Shown piece by piece: positions 7,994 through 16,963 of a stretch of 64,000 nt of DNA; within the stretch, counting starts at the first letter, position 1; each line of letters opens with the position of its first letter. The position numbers were made by a program, and so were the translations under genes. The stretch covers positions 372,001-436,000 of the forward strand of contig NZ_BNGS01000005.1 in assembly GCF_014905555.1 (NCBI RefSeq), in the 5' to 3' direction. Source of the DNA: Streptomyces sp. Y2F8-2 (GTDB lineage: Bacteria > Actinomycetota > Actinomycetes > Streptomycetales > Streptomycetaceae). The notes under the pieces were generated by a model. It saw only the letters and a program-made list of their open reading frames with translations, was not told the DNA's origin and did no database searches.

Positions 7994-9943
7994 TCAGCTG
8001 CCGTCAGGGATGCGGTGGCTGTGCGGGCTCCGCAGGCCGTACGGCGTGGTGGGCGCCGCAGTTGCCGACGTCGCCCCGGAGGTGGCGCCCGCGAACGCCG
8101 CGGCCCCTCCGACGAGCGGCACCCGGGCCGCCGTGCGGGACAGGTCCACGGTCAGGGTGGGCGTGGTGGACGGAGGGTCGATGAGGTCCTTGTCGGTGCC
8201 GGCGACGATCAGGGCCAGCCGGTGGCCCTTCGGGACGACGTGGTCGGTCGCGGCCAGGTCGAGCGTGATCGTGTAGGGCCTGCCCGGGGTCAGCGGGACG
8301 CCCTTCGCGTCCGAGGCGTAGTGGCCGAGGTCGGCCCAGCCGCGGCTGAACACCGTGGAGGTGACGTCCGTCTTCTTGGCCTGGGTGACCTTGAAGCAGG
8401 CGCTGTCGCCGGCCGTGCTCGCGCCCCAGCAGGTGCGTTCGGTGAGTGTGGTGATGCCCTCCGCGGAGTCGGCGTAGTCGCGGATCGTGGCGGGACCGAG
8501 GTCGACGAGCACGGCGGACAGGTGGGCCGAGGAGGTGGTGGGCGTGACGGTGACGGTCACCGTGGAGGAGCCGGAGATCCGCAGGTCCTTCGACAGCGTC
8601 GGGGTGACGAACCCGGCCTTGTCCGGGGTGGACCGGTCGATGTGCGCTGCCCAGTCGGTCTCGCTGAGCCGCGGGTCGTCGGTGAACGTCTCGGTGCCGG
8701 TGCCGGAGCGCAGTGCGAGGGTGCCGACGCCGGCCCGGTCGCCGTGGCCGGGACGCAGCGTGGCCGTGGCCGTGTCGCGGGGCGGCCAGGCGGTGGAGGT
8801 GACCCACTGGTCGGGGTGGCGTTCGATGTCGGCCACGGGCTCGCGGTCGATGCCGTTGTCGTAGCCGAGGAGTTCGTGGTCGAACCAGCGGTGCAGGGTG
8901 TCCACCCACTGGGCGCGCCGGTAGTCGAAGGGGTCGACGTGTCCGGTCTGCGAGAGCCAGATCTTGCGCTTGACGCCGTGCTGGGCGAGGGCGTTCCACC
9001 ACTGGCCGAGGTGCTTGGTGCGCACGTTGAGGTCCTGCATGCCGTGCACGAGGAAGACGCTCGCGCGGACCTTGCCCGCGTCCTTCACGTAGTCGCGTTC
9101 GGTCCACAGCGGTGTCCAGTCACCGGTGCGCGGCGCGCCGTCGACGAGTTCGTGCTGCACGGCGGCGCACTTGGCGCGGGCGTCGGGGTTCTCGACGTAG
9201 TCGGACAGCCAGTTGGGGCCGGAGTCGTACAGGGGTGCGCCCTTGGCGAAGTAGTAGTCGTACCAGGAGGAGATGGCGCTGATGGGCACGATGGTCTTCA
9301 GGCCCTTGACGCCGGTGGCGGCGACTCCGTTGGCGATGGTGCCGTCCCAGCTCTTGCCGATCATGCCGGTGGCGCCGTTGGTCCAGGACGCCTTGGCGGG
9401 CGTGGTGCCGGTACGGGTGGTGTAGGCCCTGGCGCGGCCGTTCAGCCAGTCGATCACGGCCTTGGCGGACTGGATGTCGGAGCGGCCGCCCACGTCCACG
9501 CAGCCGTCGGAGCGATCGGTTCCGGCCAGGTCGACGCCGACGAAGGCGTAGCCGCGCGGTACGAAGTAGTTGTCGTAGAAGAGCGGCATCTGGACGACGT
9601 GGCCGCTCGCATCGTAGGTCTTCTTCTGACTCTCGTTGCCGCGCCCGCAGCAGGAGTAGTAGGGGCTGGCGTCCATGATGACGGGCACCTTGCGGCCCTT
9701 GGCCGCGGGTTCACGGGGCCGGACGATGTCGGCGGCGACACGGTCGGGCTTTCCGTCGCCGTCGCCGTCCAGGCCGGTGTCCACCCAGACCGACTCACGG
9801 ATGGCGTTGTCGTACGAGTAGACGGGCCGGCTCTCCCGGGGCGCGCTGTGGGCGGCCGACGGGGTGAGGAAGACCGCCAGGAGCGCGGCGGTGGCCGTCG
9901 CCGCGAGCGGTCTGAAGGCTCTGAGGGGGGTGCTGATCCGCAT
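7994..9943 (-). CDS. Secreted X-Pro dipeptidyl-peptidase (S15/CocE family)
   Basis: A 649-aa precursor with a Sec-type signal peptide (ATATAALLAVFLTPSAAHSA, cleavage near residue 34). The alpha/beta-hydrolase core shows GMIGKSWDG with Ser198 as nucleophile, the VHGMQDLNV acid loop and the QTGHVDPF histidine loop. A C-terminal jelly-roll (galactose-binding-like) domain covers about residues 420-630, as in S15 enzymes. It should release Xaa-Pro dipeptides from peptides outside the cell. ATG at 9943 is placed by the signal peptide. It is divergent from another secreted peptidase at 10159 with 215 bp between, implying a shared nutrient-scavenging role. Confidence 0.92.
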   Translation of the reverse strand: MRISTPLRAFRPLAATATAALLAVFLTPSAAHSAPRESRPVYSYDNAIRESVWVDTGLDGDGDGKPDRVAADIVRPREPAAKGRKVPVIMDASPYYSCCGRGNESQKKTYDASGHVVQMPLFYDNYFVPRGYAFVGVDLAGTDRSDGCVDVGGRSDIQSAKAVIDWLNGRARAYTTRTGTTPAKASWTNGATGMIGKSWDGTIANGVAATGVKGLKTIVPISAISSWYDYYFAKGAPLYDSGPNWLSDYVENPDARAKCAAVQHELVDGAPRTGDWTPLWTERDYVKDAGKVRASVFLVHGMQDLNVRTKHLGQWWNALAQHGVKRKIWLSQTGHVDPFDYRRAQWVDTLHRWFDHELLGYDNGIDREPVADIERHPDQWVTSTAWPPRDTATATLRPGHGDRAGVGTLALRSGTGTETFTDDPRLSETDWAAHIDRSTPDKAGFVTPTLSKDLRISGSSTVTVTVTPTTSSAHLSAVLVDLGPATIRDYADSAEGITTLTERTCWGASTAGDSACFKVTQAKKTDVTSTVFSRGWADLGHYASDAKGVPLTPGRPYTITLDLAATDHVVPKGHRLALIVAGTDKDLIDPPSTTPTLTVDLSRTAARVPLVGGAAAFAGATSGATSATAAPTTPYGLRSPHSHRIPDGS

Positions 9944-10158
9944 GCGCGGGACGGTACCTGGGTCAACTCGCCTGCAGAAGGGGGCATCTGAGGGACTGTC
10001 CGGTTCCGGCGGGGCCGGTGAGGCCGGATGGACGGGATGGCTCGTGTCGGCCGGATGGCGATCGTGTGACAGAGGGTGCCATGGACATGCCGGGGAACGG
10101 TGGGTCTGAATAGGCTCCGGACACAACAGACCTCGTGCCCCTACGACTTGGAGTTCTC

Positions 10159-11652
10159 GTGCACCGCAGACTCATCGCCCCGGGCGCACTCGCGGCGGCT
10201 TCCCTCTTGCTGGCGATCCCGGCATCGGCGGCCGCCTACCAGCCCGGTGCCCCGGGTATCGGCGATCCCTACTACCCGTACTACGGCAATGGCGGATACG
10301 ACGTCTCCCACTACGACCTGCGACTGACGTACCAGCCGAAGACGGACGAGCTGCAGGGCACGGCGACGATCCTGGCGCGGACCACACAGGACCTGTCGCG
10401 GTTCGACCTGGACTTCCTGCTGGATGTGAGCGAGGTGCGGGTGAACGGGGCGAAGGCGTCCTTCACCGCCTCGGGCCAGCACGAGCTGGTGGTCACACCC
10501 GCGAGCCCGCTGCCGAAGGGCACGCCGGTCACCGTCGTGGTCCGCTACAGCGGCGTGCCGTCCACCAAGAGCGCCTACGGCTTCACCACCTGGCACCGGA
10601 CCCCGGACGGCGCGGTCGCCGCGGACGAGCCCGAGTCGGCGTGGTGGTGGTTCCCGAGCAACGACCACCCGAGCGACAAGGCGACGTACGACGTGTCGGT
10701 GGCGGTGCCGGACGGCACGCAGGCGATATCCAACGGCACGCTGCAGTCGACGAGTTCCAAGCTGGGATGGACCCGCTACAACTGGCGGGAGAACAAGCCT
10801 CAGGCGACCTATCTCGCCACCCTCGCGATCGGCAGGTTCGACATCACGACGAGCACCTCGGACGGCGGTGTCCCGGTCGTCAACGCCTACAGCAAGGACC
10901 TCGGCGACAACGACGGGGCCGCGCGGGCGAGCGTGGAGCGCACCGGGGAGATCGTCGACTGGCTCAGCGGCTACTTCGGGCCGTATCCGTTCAGCTCGGC
11001 GGGCGGCTATGTGCCGAACACGACCACCGGGTACGCGCTGGAGACGCAGACCCGGGTGTACTACAGCCCCAAGCAGTTCGCGAATGGCTCCAACACGTCC
11101 GTCGTGGTGCACGAGCTGGCGCACCAGTGGTACGGCGACGACGTGTCGCTGAAGGGCTGGAAGGACATCTGGATCAACGAGGGCTTCGCGCGGTACGCGC
11201 AGTGGCTCTGGTCGGAGCACGAGGGCGAGGGCACGACGCAGGAGCTGGCGGACTACGTGTACGCCTCGCACCCGGCCGACGACGCCTTCTGGACGGTGAA
11301 GCCGGGTGACCCGGGGCCGGACGACCAGTTCGACATCGCGGTCTACGACCGGGGTGCGCTGGCCGTCCAGGCGCTGCGGAACGAGATCGGCGACGACGCG
11401 TTCTTCGCCGTCCTGAAGGGCTGGCCGAAGGAGCACGCGTACGGCAACGCCTCGGTCGCCGACTTCCAGGCGTACGCGGAGAAGGTGTCCGGGAAGCCGC
11501 TGGGGGCTCTTTTCGACACCTGGCTGTTCCAGCCCTCGAAGCCTGCTGCACCGGCGGCGCGCACCGCGTCCGTCGCACCGGCTCCGGCTGCCGTGACGCA
11601 ACCGAAGTCCTGGAAGAAGATCGAGGCGACGAACGCCGTGCACTCCGGCTGA
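10159..11652 (+). CDS. Secreted M1-family metallopeptidase (aminopeptidase N-like)
   Basis: A 497-aa precursor with an N-terminal signal (LAAASLLLAIPASAAA). The M1 zinc site is clear: H318-E-L-A-H322 and E341 eighteen residues later (WINEGFARY). The exopeptidase GAMEN loop is not in its usual form; the equivalent stretch is GYALETQTRVYY. It lacks the large C-terminal helical domain of PepN, so it is a short secreted M1 form. GTG at 10159 has GGAG at 10149-10152. It is divergent from the X-Pro peptidase. Confidence 0.92.
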   Translation: MHRRLIAPGALAAASLLLAIPASAAAYQPGAPGIGDPYYPYYGNGGYDVSHYDLRLTYQPKTDELQGTATILARTTQDLSRFDLDFLLDVSEVRVNGAKASFTASGQHELVVTPASPLPKGTPVTVVVRYSGVPSTKSAYGFTTWHRTPDGAVAADEPESAWWWFPSNDHPSDKATYDVSVAVPDGTQAISNGTLQSTSSKLGWTRYNWRENKPQATYLATLAIGRFDITTSTSDGGVPVVNAYSKDLGDNDGAARASVERTGEIVDWLSGYFGPYPFSSAGGYVPNTTTGYALETQTRVYYSPKQFANGSNTSVVVHELAHQWYGDDVSLKGWKDIWINEGFARYAQWLWSEHEGEGTTQELADYVYASHPADDAFWTVKPGDPGPDDQFDIAVYDRGALAVQALRNEIGDDAFFAVLKGWPKEHAYGNASVADFQAYAEKVSGKPLGALFDTWLFQPSKPAAPAARTASVAPAPAAVTQPKSWKKIEATNAVHSG

Positions 11653-11694
11653 TCGGCGGCCCCCACCGGGGCCCGACCGGCTCGCCGGGTAAGA

Positions 11695-11732
11695 GGCCGG
11701 CTCCGCGACGTGGACGTACGCGGAGCTCGGCC
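11695..11732. terminator. Hairpin between convergent peptidase and permease genes
   Basis: Stem GCTCCGCG (11700-11707) with CGCGGAGC (11719-11726), extended outward by GGCCG/CGGCC across one bulged base. It lies 43 bp after the M1 stop and serves both strands. Confidence 0.55.
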
Positions 11733-11777
11733 TCGGGCACGGCGCGCGACGCAGGCGCCGCTCCGGCCGCCGACCGG

Positions 11778-13244
11778 TTACTTCGTGAGGTCGGTCAGTT
11801 CCTGGTTCGCGGCCTGATCGATGCGGCGGCGCAGCGCGAACCAGCCGCCGACGAGCAGGGCCGCGATCACGGGGATGAGCAGCAGGGTCTTCCGGCCCAC
11901 CTCGGGGTCGTTCCACATCAGGCCCAGGCAGACCAGCAGGAAGGCGATCGTCGCGATCTCCGTGACCGGGCTGCCGGGCAGCCGGAAGGACGGCCGGGTG
12001 AGGTGGCCCGCCCGGGCGCGGCGGACGAAGACCAGGTGGCAGACCATGATGATCACCCAGGTGCTGACGATCCCGAGGGAGGCCACGTTCAGCACGATCT
12101 CGAAGGCCTGGCTCGGCACGAAGTAGTTCAGGCCGACGCCGATCACGCAGACCGCGCAGGTCAGCAGGATGCCGCCGTAGGGCACCTGGCTGCGGTTCAT
12201 CCGCGCCGTGAACTTGGGCGCCGAGCCCGCCATCGCCATGGAGCGCAGGATGCGGCCGGTGGAGTACAGGCCGGAGTTCAGCGAGGACATCGCCGCGGTG
12301 AGCACGACCAGGTTCATCACGTCGCCCGCGCCCTGGACACCGATCTTCGACAGCACGGTGACGAAGGGGCTCTCGTCCCCGGAGTAGACCGAGCCCGGCA
12401 GCAGCAGTGCGAGCAGGACCACCGAGCCGACGTAGAACAGACCCACACGCCACATGATCGAGTTCACGGCGCGCGGCACGACCTTCTCGGGTTCCGCGGT
12501 CTCGCCCGCGGCGACGCCCACCAGCTCCAGGGCCGCGTAGGCGAAGATCACGCCCTGCATCACCAGGACGACGGGCATGAGCCCGTGCGGGAAGATCCCG
12601 CCGTGGTCGCTGATCACGCCGAGACCGGGCGTGCGGCCGTCCACCTCGTGCCGCGTGGCCAGCAGGAAGATGCCGACGAACATGAAGGCCACCAGGGTGG
12701 CGACCTTGATGATCGCGAACCAGAACTCCATCTCGCCGAAGATCTTCACCGAGATCAGGTTCACCGCCAGCACGACCGCGAGGGCGATCAGGGCGAGCAC
12801 CCACTGCGGGATGGAGGTGAAGAAACTCCAGTAGTGGGTGTAGAGCGCGATGGCGGTGATGTCGGCGATACCGGTCGTCGACCAGTTCAGGAAGTACATC
12901 CAGCCGGCGACGTAGGCGCCCTTCTCGCCGAGGAACTCGCGCGCGTACGAGACGAACGACCCGGACGACGGCCGGTACAGGACCAGCTCGCCGAGGGCGC
13001 GCACGACGAAGAAGGCGAAGACGCCGCAGACCAGGTACGCCAGCGCGAGGGCGGGACCCGCGTTGTGCAGCCGTCCTCCGGCACCGAGGAAGAGTCCGGT
13101 GCCGATCGCCCCGCCGATCGCGATCATGTTGATGTGGCGGGGTTTGAGGTCCTTGCTGTAACCGGCGTCGCCCGCGTCCGCGGGCGCCCGGGTCGCATCG
13201 GTGTGGGATGCGACCGCGGCCGTGTTCACGGCGTCCTTGCTCAC
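11778..13244 (-). CDS. Amino-acid permease (APC superfamily, AAT type; resembles L-asparagine/GABA permeases)
   Basis: A 488-aa integral membrane protein with about 12 hydrophobic segments. The AAT signature is at the first helix (KPRHINMIAIGGAIGTGLFL), followed by the RALGELVLYRPSSGSFVSYA segment after helix 2-3 and a VAAGETAEPEKVVPRAVNS loop. It should import an amino acid with protons; the closest resemblance I recall is L-asparagine permease, but specificity is not visible. It is transcribed alone toward the convergent M1 peptidase. Confidence 0.9.
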   Translation of the reverse strand: MSKDAVNTAAVASHTDATRAPADAGDAGYSKDLKPRHINMIAIGGAIGTGLFLGAGGRLHNAGPALALAYLVCGVFAFFVVRALGELVLYRPSSGSFVSYAREFLGEKGAYVAGWMYFLNWSTTGIADITAIALYTHYWSFFTSIPQWVLALIALAVVLAVNLISVKIFGEMEFWFAIIKVATLVAFMFVGIFLLATRHEVDGRTPGLGVISDHGGIFPHGLMPVVLVMQGVIFAYAALELVGVAAGETAEPEKVVPRAVNSIMWRVGLFYVGSVVLLALLLPGSVYSGDESPFVTVLSKIGVQGAGDVMNLVVLTAAMSSLNSGLYSTGRILRSMAMAGSAPKFTARMNRSQVPYGGILLTCAVCVIGVGLNYFVPSQAFEIVLNVASLGIVSTWVIIMVCHLVFVRRARAGHLTRPSFRLPGSPVTEIATIAFLLVCLGLMWNDPEVGRKTLLLIPVIAALLVGGWFALRRRIDQAANQELTDLTK

Positions 13245-13448
13245 GAGTGGATCTACTCTCTGGTACGCCCGGCGCTGGGGTGGTGCGCGGGTTTCCGGAT
13301 GGGGCTCGGTCCGGCCACCCCTGACGCGGCACAGACCAAGGCCTCACCTTCTCGCAGAGGCCGATTTCCATGCGATGGCGCACGTCACAGAGCGGGACTT
13401 CTCACAGGTTCACCACATGGGCGTCCCAAAGTGGTCATACAAGCACGG

Positions 13449-13487
13449 CGGGGGACCCGTGCAGGGCTCCTGGCCCCGGGTCCCCCG
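13449..13487. terminator. Terminator of the beta-oxidation operon
   Basis: CGGGGGACCCG (13449-13459) pairs perfectly with CGGGTCCCCCG (13477-13487), 29 bp past the stop of the minus-strand fadB-type gene. Confidence 0.65.
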
Positions 13488-13515
13488 GCCGTCTCAGCGG
13501 GTGTCGTCCACCGTC

Positions 13516-15696
13516 TCAGTGGGCGTCGGTGAACCGCTCCCCCCTCTCCGCCTTCTGCACCAGCAGCGCGGGCGGCGTGAACCGCTCGCCGTACCGCTCG
13601 GCCAGCTCCCGGGCGCGGGCCACGAAGCCGGGCAGGCCCCCCTCGTAGCCGTTGATGTACTGCAGGACGCCGCCGGTCCAGCCGGGGAAGCCGATGCCGA
13701 AGATCGACCCGATGTTGGCGTCGGCCACGGAGGTCAGCACGCCCTCCTCAAGAAGCCGGACGGTGTCCAGCGCCTCCGAGAACAGCATGCGCTCCTGCAT
13801 GTCCCGGAACGGGATCTGGTGCCCGGGCCTGGTGAAGTGCTCCCGCAGCCCCGGCCACAGCCGGCCGCGCCTGCCGTCCTCGCCGTACTCGTAGAACCCG
13901 GCGCCGCCGCTGCGCCCGGTGCGGCCGAACTCGTCGACCATGCGGTCGATGACGGCCTCCGCCGGGTGCGGTGTCCAGGTGCCGCCCGCCTCCTCCACGG
14001 CCCGCCTGGTCTCGTTGCGGATCTTCCGGGGCAGGGTGAGCGTCAGCTCGTCCATCAGGGACAGCACCTTCGCCGGGTAGCCCGCCTGGGCCGCCGCCTG
14101 CTCGACGGACGCGGGCTCGATGCCCTCGCCGACCATCGCCACGCCCTCGTTGATGAAGTGGCCGATGACCCGGGAGGTGAAGAAGCCGCGCGAGTCGTTG
14201 ACGACGATCGGCGTCTTGTTGATCTGCCGCACCAGGTCGAAGGCGCGCGCCAGCGCCTCCTCACCGGTCCGCTTGCCCTTGATGATCTCGACGAGCGGCA
14301 TCTTGTCGACCGGCGAGAAGAAGTGCAGCCCGATGAAGTCGGACTGCCGCTCCACCCCCTCGGCGAGCGCGGTGATCGGCAGGGTGGAGGTGTTCGAGCA
14401 CAGCAGCGCGTCGGGCTCGACGACGTTCTCGATCTCCTGGAACACCTTGTGCTTGAGCGCCGTGTCCTCGAACACGGCCTCGATGACGGCGTCACAGCCC
14501 GCGAGGTCGGCGGCCTCGGCGGTGGGGGTGATGCGGGCGAGCAGCGCGTCGGCCTTCTCCTGGGTCGTACGCCCCTTGGAGACCGCCTCGGCGCACAGCT
14601 TCTCGGAGTAGCCCCTGCCCTTGACGGCCGCCTCCAGGGAGACGTCCTTGAGGACGACCTCGATGCCCGCGCGGGCACACGCGTAGGCGATGCCCGCGCC
14701 CATCATCCCGGCGCCGAGGACGCCCACCTTGCGGACCTGGCGCGGCTCGATGCCCTTCGGGCGGTTGGCGCCGGAGTTGACGGCCTGGAGGTCGAAGAAG
14801 AACGCCTGGATCATGTTCTTCGCGGTCTGTCCGGTGACCAGCTCGGTGAAGTAGCGCGCCTCGATGGTCAGGGCGGTCTCGAAGTCGACCTGGGAGCCCT
14901 CGACGGCCGCCGCGAGGATGTTGCGCGGGGCCGGGTAGGGGGCGCCGTTCAGCTGCTTCTTCAGGTTGGCCGGGAAGGCGGGCAGGTTGGCGGCGAACTT
15001 CGGGTTGGACGGCGTACCGCCCGGGATCTTGTAGCCGGGCCGGTCCCAGGGCTGGTGGGACTCGGGGTTGGCGTCGATGAAGGCGCGGGCCTTGGCCATC
15101 ATCTCCTCGGGGGTGGCGGCGACCTCGTGCACGAGACCGTTCTCCAGCGCGCGCCGGGGCGAGTACTGGGTGCCCTGGAGCAGCACCTTCAGCAGGGCGT
15201 CGGCGATGCCCATCAGGCGCACGGTGCGGGTGACGCCGCCGCCCGCCGGCAGCAGACCCAGGGTGACCTCGGGAAGGCCGATCTTGGAGCCGGGGGCGTC
15301 GAGGGCGATGCGGTGGTGGGAGGCGAGGGCGATCTCGTAACCGCCGCCGAGGGCGGCGCCGTTGAGGGCGGCGACGACCGGCTTGCCGAGGGTCTCGATA
15401 CGGCGCAGGGAGTTCTTGATCGCCACACCGGTCTCGAACGCCTGCCGGGCGTCCTCGGGGCCGGCCTTGATCATGTCCTTGAGGTCGCCGCCCGCGAAGA
15501 AGGTCTTCTTCGCGGAGGTGTAGATGATGCCGCGGATGGAGTCCTTCTCGGCCTCGGCGCGTTCGGCGATCGCCGCGATCGACTCCTTGAACGCCTGGTT
15601 CATGGTGTTCGCGGACTGGTTCGGGTCGTCGAGGACGAGGGTGACGACGCCGGCGTCGTCCTGCTCCCAGCGGATGGTGGTGGACTCTGTGTTCAT
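13516..15696 (-). CDS. fadB: Fatty-acid oxidation multifunctional protein: enoyl-CoA hydratase / 3-hydroxyacyl-CoA dehydrogenase
   Basis: A 726-aa alpha-subunit-type protein. Residues 1-200 are a crotonase domain with the oxyanion region KKTFFAGGDLKDM and LNGAALGGGYEIAL. From about residue 325 comes the NAD-binding domain (KVGVLGAGMMGAGIAYACA), then the HFFSPVDKMPLVEI signature and the C-terminal helical dehydrogenase domains ending near GSIFGIGFPGWTGG. It catalyses hydration of enoyl-CoA and oxidation of L-3-hydroxyacyl-CoA. The thiolase beta subunit is encoded 49 bp upstream, giving a complete two-subunit beta-oxidation complex. ATG at 15696. Confidence 0.95.
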   Translation of the reverse strand: MNTESTTIRWEQDDAGVVTLVLDDPNQSANTMNQAFKESIAAIAERAEAEKDSIRGIIYTSAKKTFFAGGDLKDMIKAGPEDARQAFETGVAIKNSLRRIETLGKPVVAALNGAALGGGYEIALASHHRIALDAPGSKIGLPEVTLGLLPAGGGVTRTVRLMGIADALLKVLLQGTQYSPRRALENGLVHEVAATPEEMMAKARAFIDANPESHQPWDRPGYKIPGGTPSNPKFAANLPAFPANLKKQLNGAPYPAPRNILAAAVEGSQVDFETALTIEARYFTELVTGQTAKNMIQAFFFDLQAVNSGANRPKGIEPRQVRKVGVLGAGMMGAGIAYACARAGIEVVLKDVSLEAAVKGRGYSEKLCAEAVSKGRTTQEKADALLARITPTAEAADLAGCDAVIEAVFEDTALKHKVFQEIENVVEPDALLCSNTSTLPITALAEGVERQSDFIGLHFFSPVDKMPLVEIIKGKRTGEEALARAFDLVRQINKTPIVVNDSRGFFTSRVIGHFINEGVAMVGEGIEPASVEQAAAQAGYPAKVLSLMDELTLTLPRKIRNETRRAVEEAGGTWTPHPAEAVIDRMVDEFGRTGRSGGAGFYEYGEDGRRGRLWPGLREHFTRPGHQIPFRDMQERMLFSEALDTVRLLEEGVLTSVADANIGSIFGIGFPGWTGGVLQYINGYEGGLPGFVARARELAERYGERFTPPALLVQKAERGERFTDAH

Positions 15697-15711
15697 CGGG
15701 GTGCTCCGTAA

Positions 15712-15738
15712 GGTCCGTTCGATCCGTTCGATCCGTTG
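15712..15738. repeat. Three tandem 9-bp repeats between thiolase and fadB
   Basis: The unit GATCCGTTC occurs three times in register (first copy GGTCCGTTC, last copy GATCCGTTG) in the 49-bp intergenic spacer, just upstream of the fadB start on the transcribed strand. Confidence 0.6.
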
Positions 15739-15745
15739 GGGAAGG

Positions 15746-16960
15746 TCAGACGCGCTCGACGATCGTGGCGATGCCCATGCCGCCGCCCACGCACAGCGTG
15801 GCAAGGCCGTACCGCTTGTCCTGCCGCTCCAGTTCGTCCACCAGCGTGCCGAGGATCATCGCGCCGGTCGCGCCGAGCGGATGGCCGAGCGCGATGGCGC
15901 CGCCGTTGACGTTGACCTTGTCCAGGGACAGCCCCATGTCCTTGGCGAAGCGCAGCACGACCGCGGCGAACGCCTCGTTGATCTCGACGAGGTCGATGTC
16001 GTCGATCGTCAGCCCGGCCTTGGCGAGGGCCTTGCGGGTGGCGGGCGCAGGCCCGGTCAGCATGATCGTCGGCTCGGAGCCGGAGACCGCCGCGGACACG
16101 ATCCTGGCCCGGGGCCGCATCCCGTACCGCTCGCCAGCCTCCTTGGAGCCGATGGCGACGAGGGCCGCGCCGTCGACGATGCCTGAGGAGTTGCCCGCGT
16201 GGTGGACGTGGTCGATCTGCTCGATCCAGTGGTACTTCTGCAGCGCCACCGCGTCGAAGCCGCCCAGTTCGCCGATGTCCGCGAACGACGGCTTCAGCTT
16301 GGCGAGAGAGTCGGCGGTGGTGCCGGGCCGCATGTGCTCGTCGTGGTCGAGGACGACGAGACCGCTGCGGTCCCTCACCGGGACCACGGAGCGGTCGAAG
16401 CGGCCGTCCTTCCAGGCCGCCGCCGCACGCTCCTGGGACAGCGCCGCGTACTCGTCGACGTCCCTGCGGGAGAAGCCCTCGATGGTGGCGATGAGGTCGG
16501 CGCCGATGCCCTGCGGCACGAAGTTGACGGTCATGTTGGTCATCGGGTCGGCGAACCAGGCGCCGCCGTCCGAGGCCATCGGAACCCGGGACATCGACTC
16601 GACGCCGCCCGCGAGCACCAGGTCCTCCCAGCCCGAGCGGACCTTCGCGGCGGCCAGGTTGACCGCTTCGAGACCGGACGCACAGAAGCGGTTCTCCTGG
16701 ACGCCGGCCACCGTGTCGGGCAGTCCGGCGGCGATCGCGGCGATCCGGGCGATGTCGGAGCCCTGGTCGCCGACCGGGCTCACCACACCCAGCACGATGT
16801 CGTCGATCGCGGCGGGGTCGAGATCGGGAAAACGCCGCCGTGTCTCATGGATGAGCCCGACCACCAGGTCGATGGGCTTGGTGCCGTGCAGGGCGCCGTT
16901 GGCCTTGCCGCGTCCGCGCGGGGTGCGGATCGCGTCGTAGACGTACGCTTCGGTGCTCAA
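15746..16960 (-). CDS. fadA: Acetyl-CoA C-acyltransferase (thiolase, FadA type)
   Basis: A 404-aa thiolase with the acyl-enzyme cysteine in ENRFCASGLEA (C93), the active-site GHPLGATGA histidine motif and the C-terminal LCVGGGMGIA cysteine motif. The YDAIRTPRGRGKANGALHG N-terminus is typical of FadA partners. It thiolytically cleaves 3-ketoacyl-CoA. It starts 3 bp after the upstream CoA-transferase stop, so coupled translation is likely, and it is followed by fadB in the same operon. Confidence 0.94.
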   Translation of the reverse strand: MSTEAYVYDAIRTPRGRGKANGALHGTKPIDLVVGLIHETRRRFPDLDPAAIDDIVLGVVSPVGDQGSDIARIAAIAAGLPDTVAGVQENRFCASGLEAVNLAAAKVRSGWEDLVLAGGVESMSRVPMASDGGAWFADPMTNMTVNFVPQGIGADLIATIEGFSRRDVDEYAALSQERAAAAWKDGRFDRSVVPVRDRSGLVVLDHDEHMRPGTTADSLAKLKPSFADIGELGGFDAVALQKYHWIEQIDHVHHAGNSSGIVDGAALVAIGSKEAGERYGMRPRARIVSAAVSGSEPTIMLTGPAPATRKALAKAGLTIDDIDLVEINEAFAAVVLRFAKDMGLSLDKVNVNGGAIALGHPLGATGAMILGTLVDELERQDKRYGLATLCVGGGMGIATIVERV

Positions 16961-16963
16961 CTG

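Noticed and set aside
10141..13383. 1080-aa minus-strand frame across the M1 and permease genes
   Set aside because: Covers two recognisable genes in other frames; no domain.
13201..15711. 836-aa plus-strand frame over fadB
   Set aside because: Mirror of the fadB gene, without domain or start signals.
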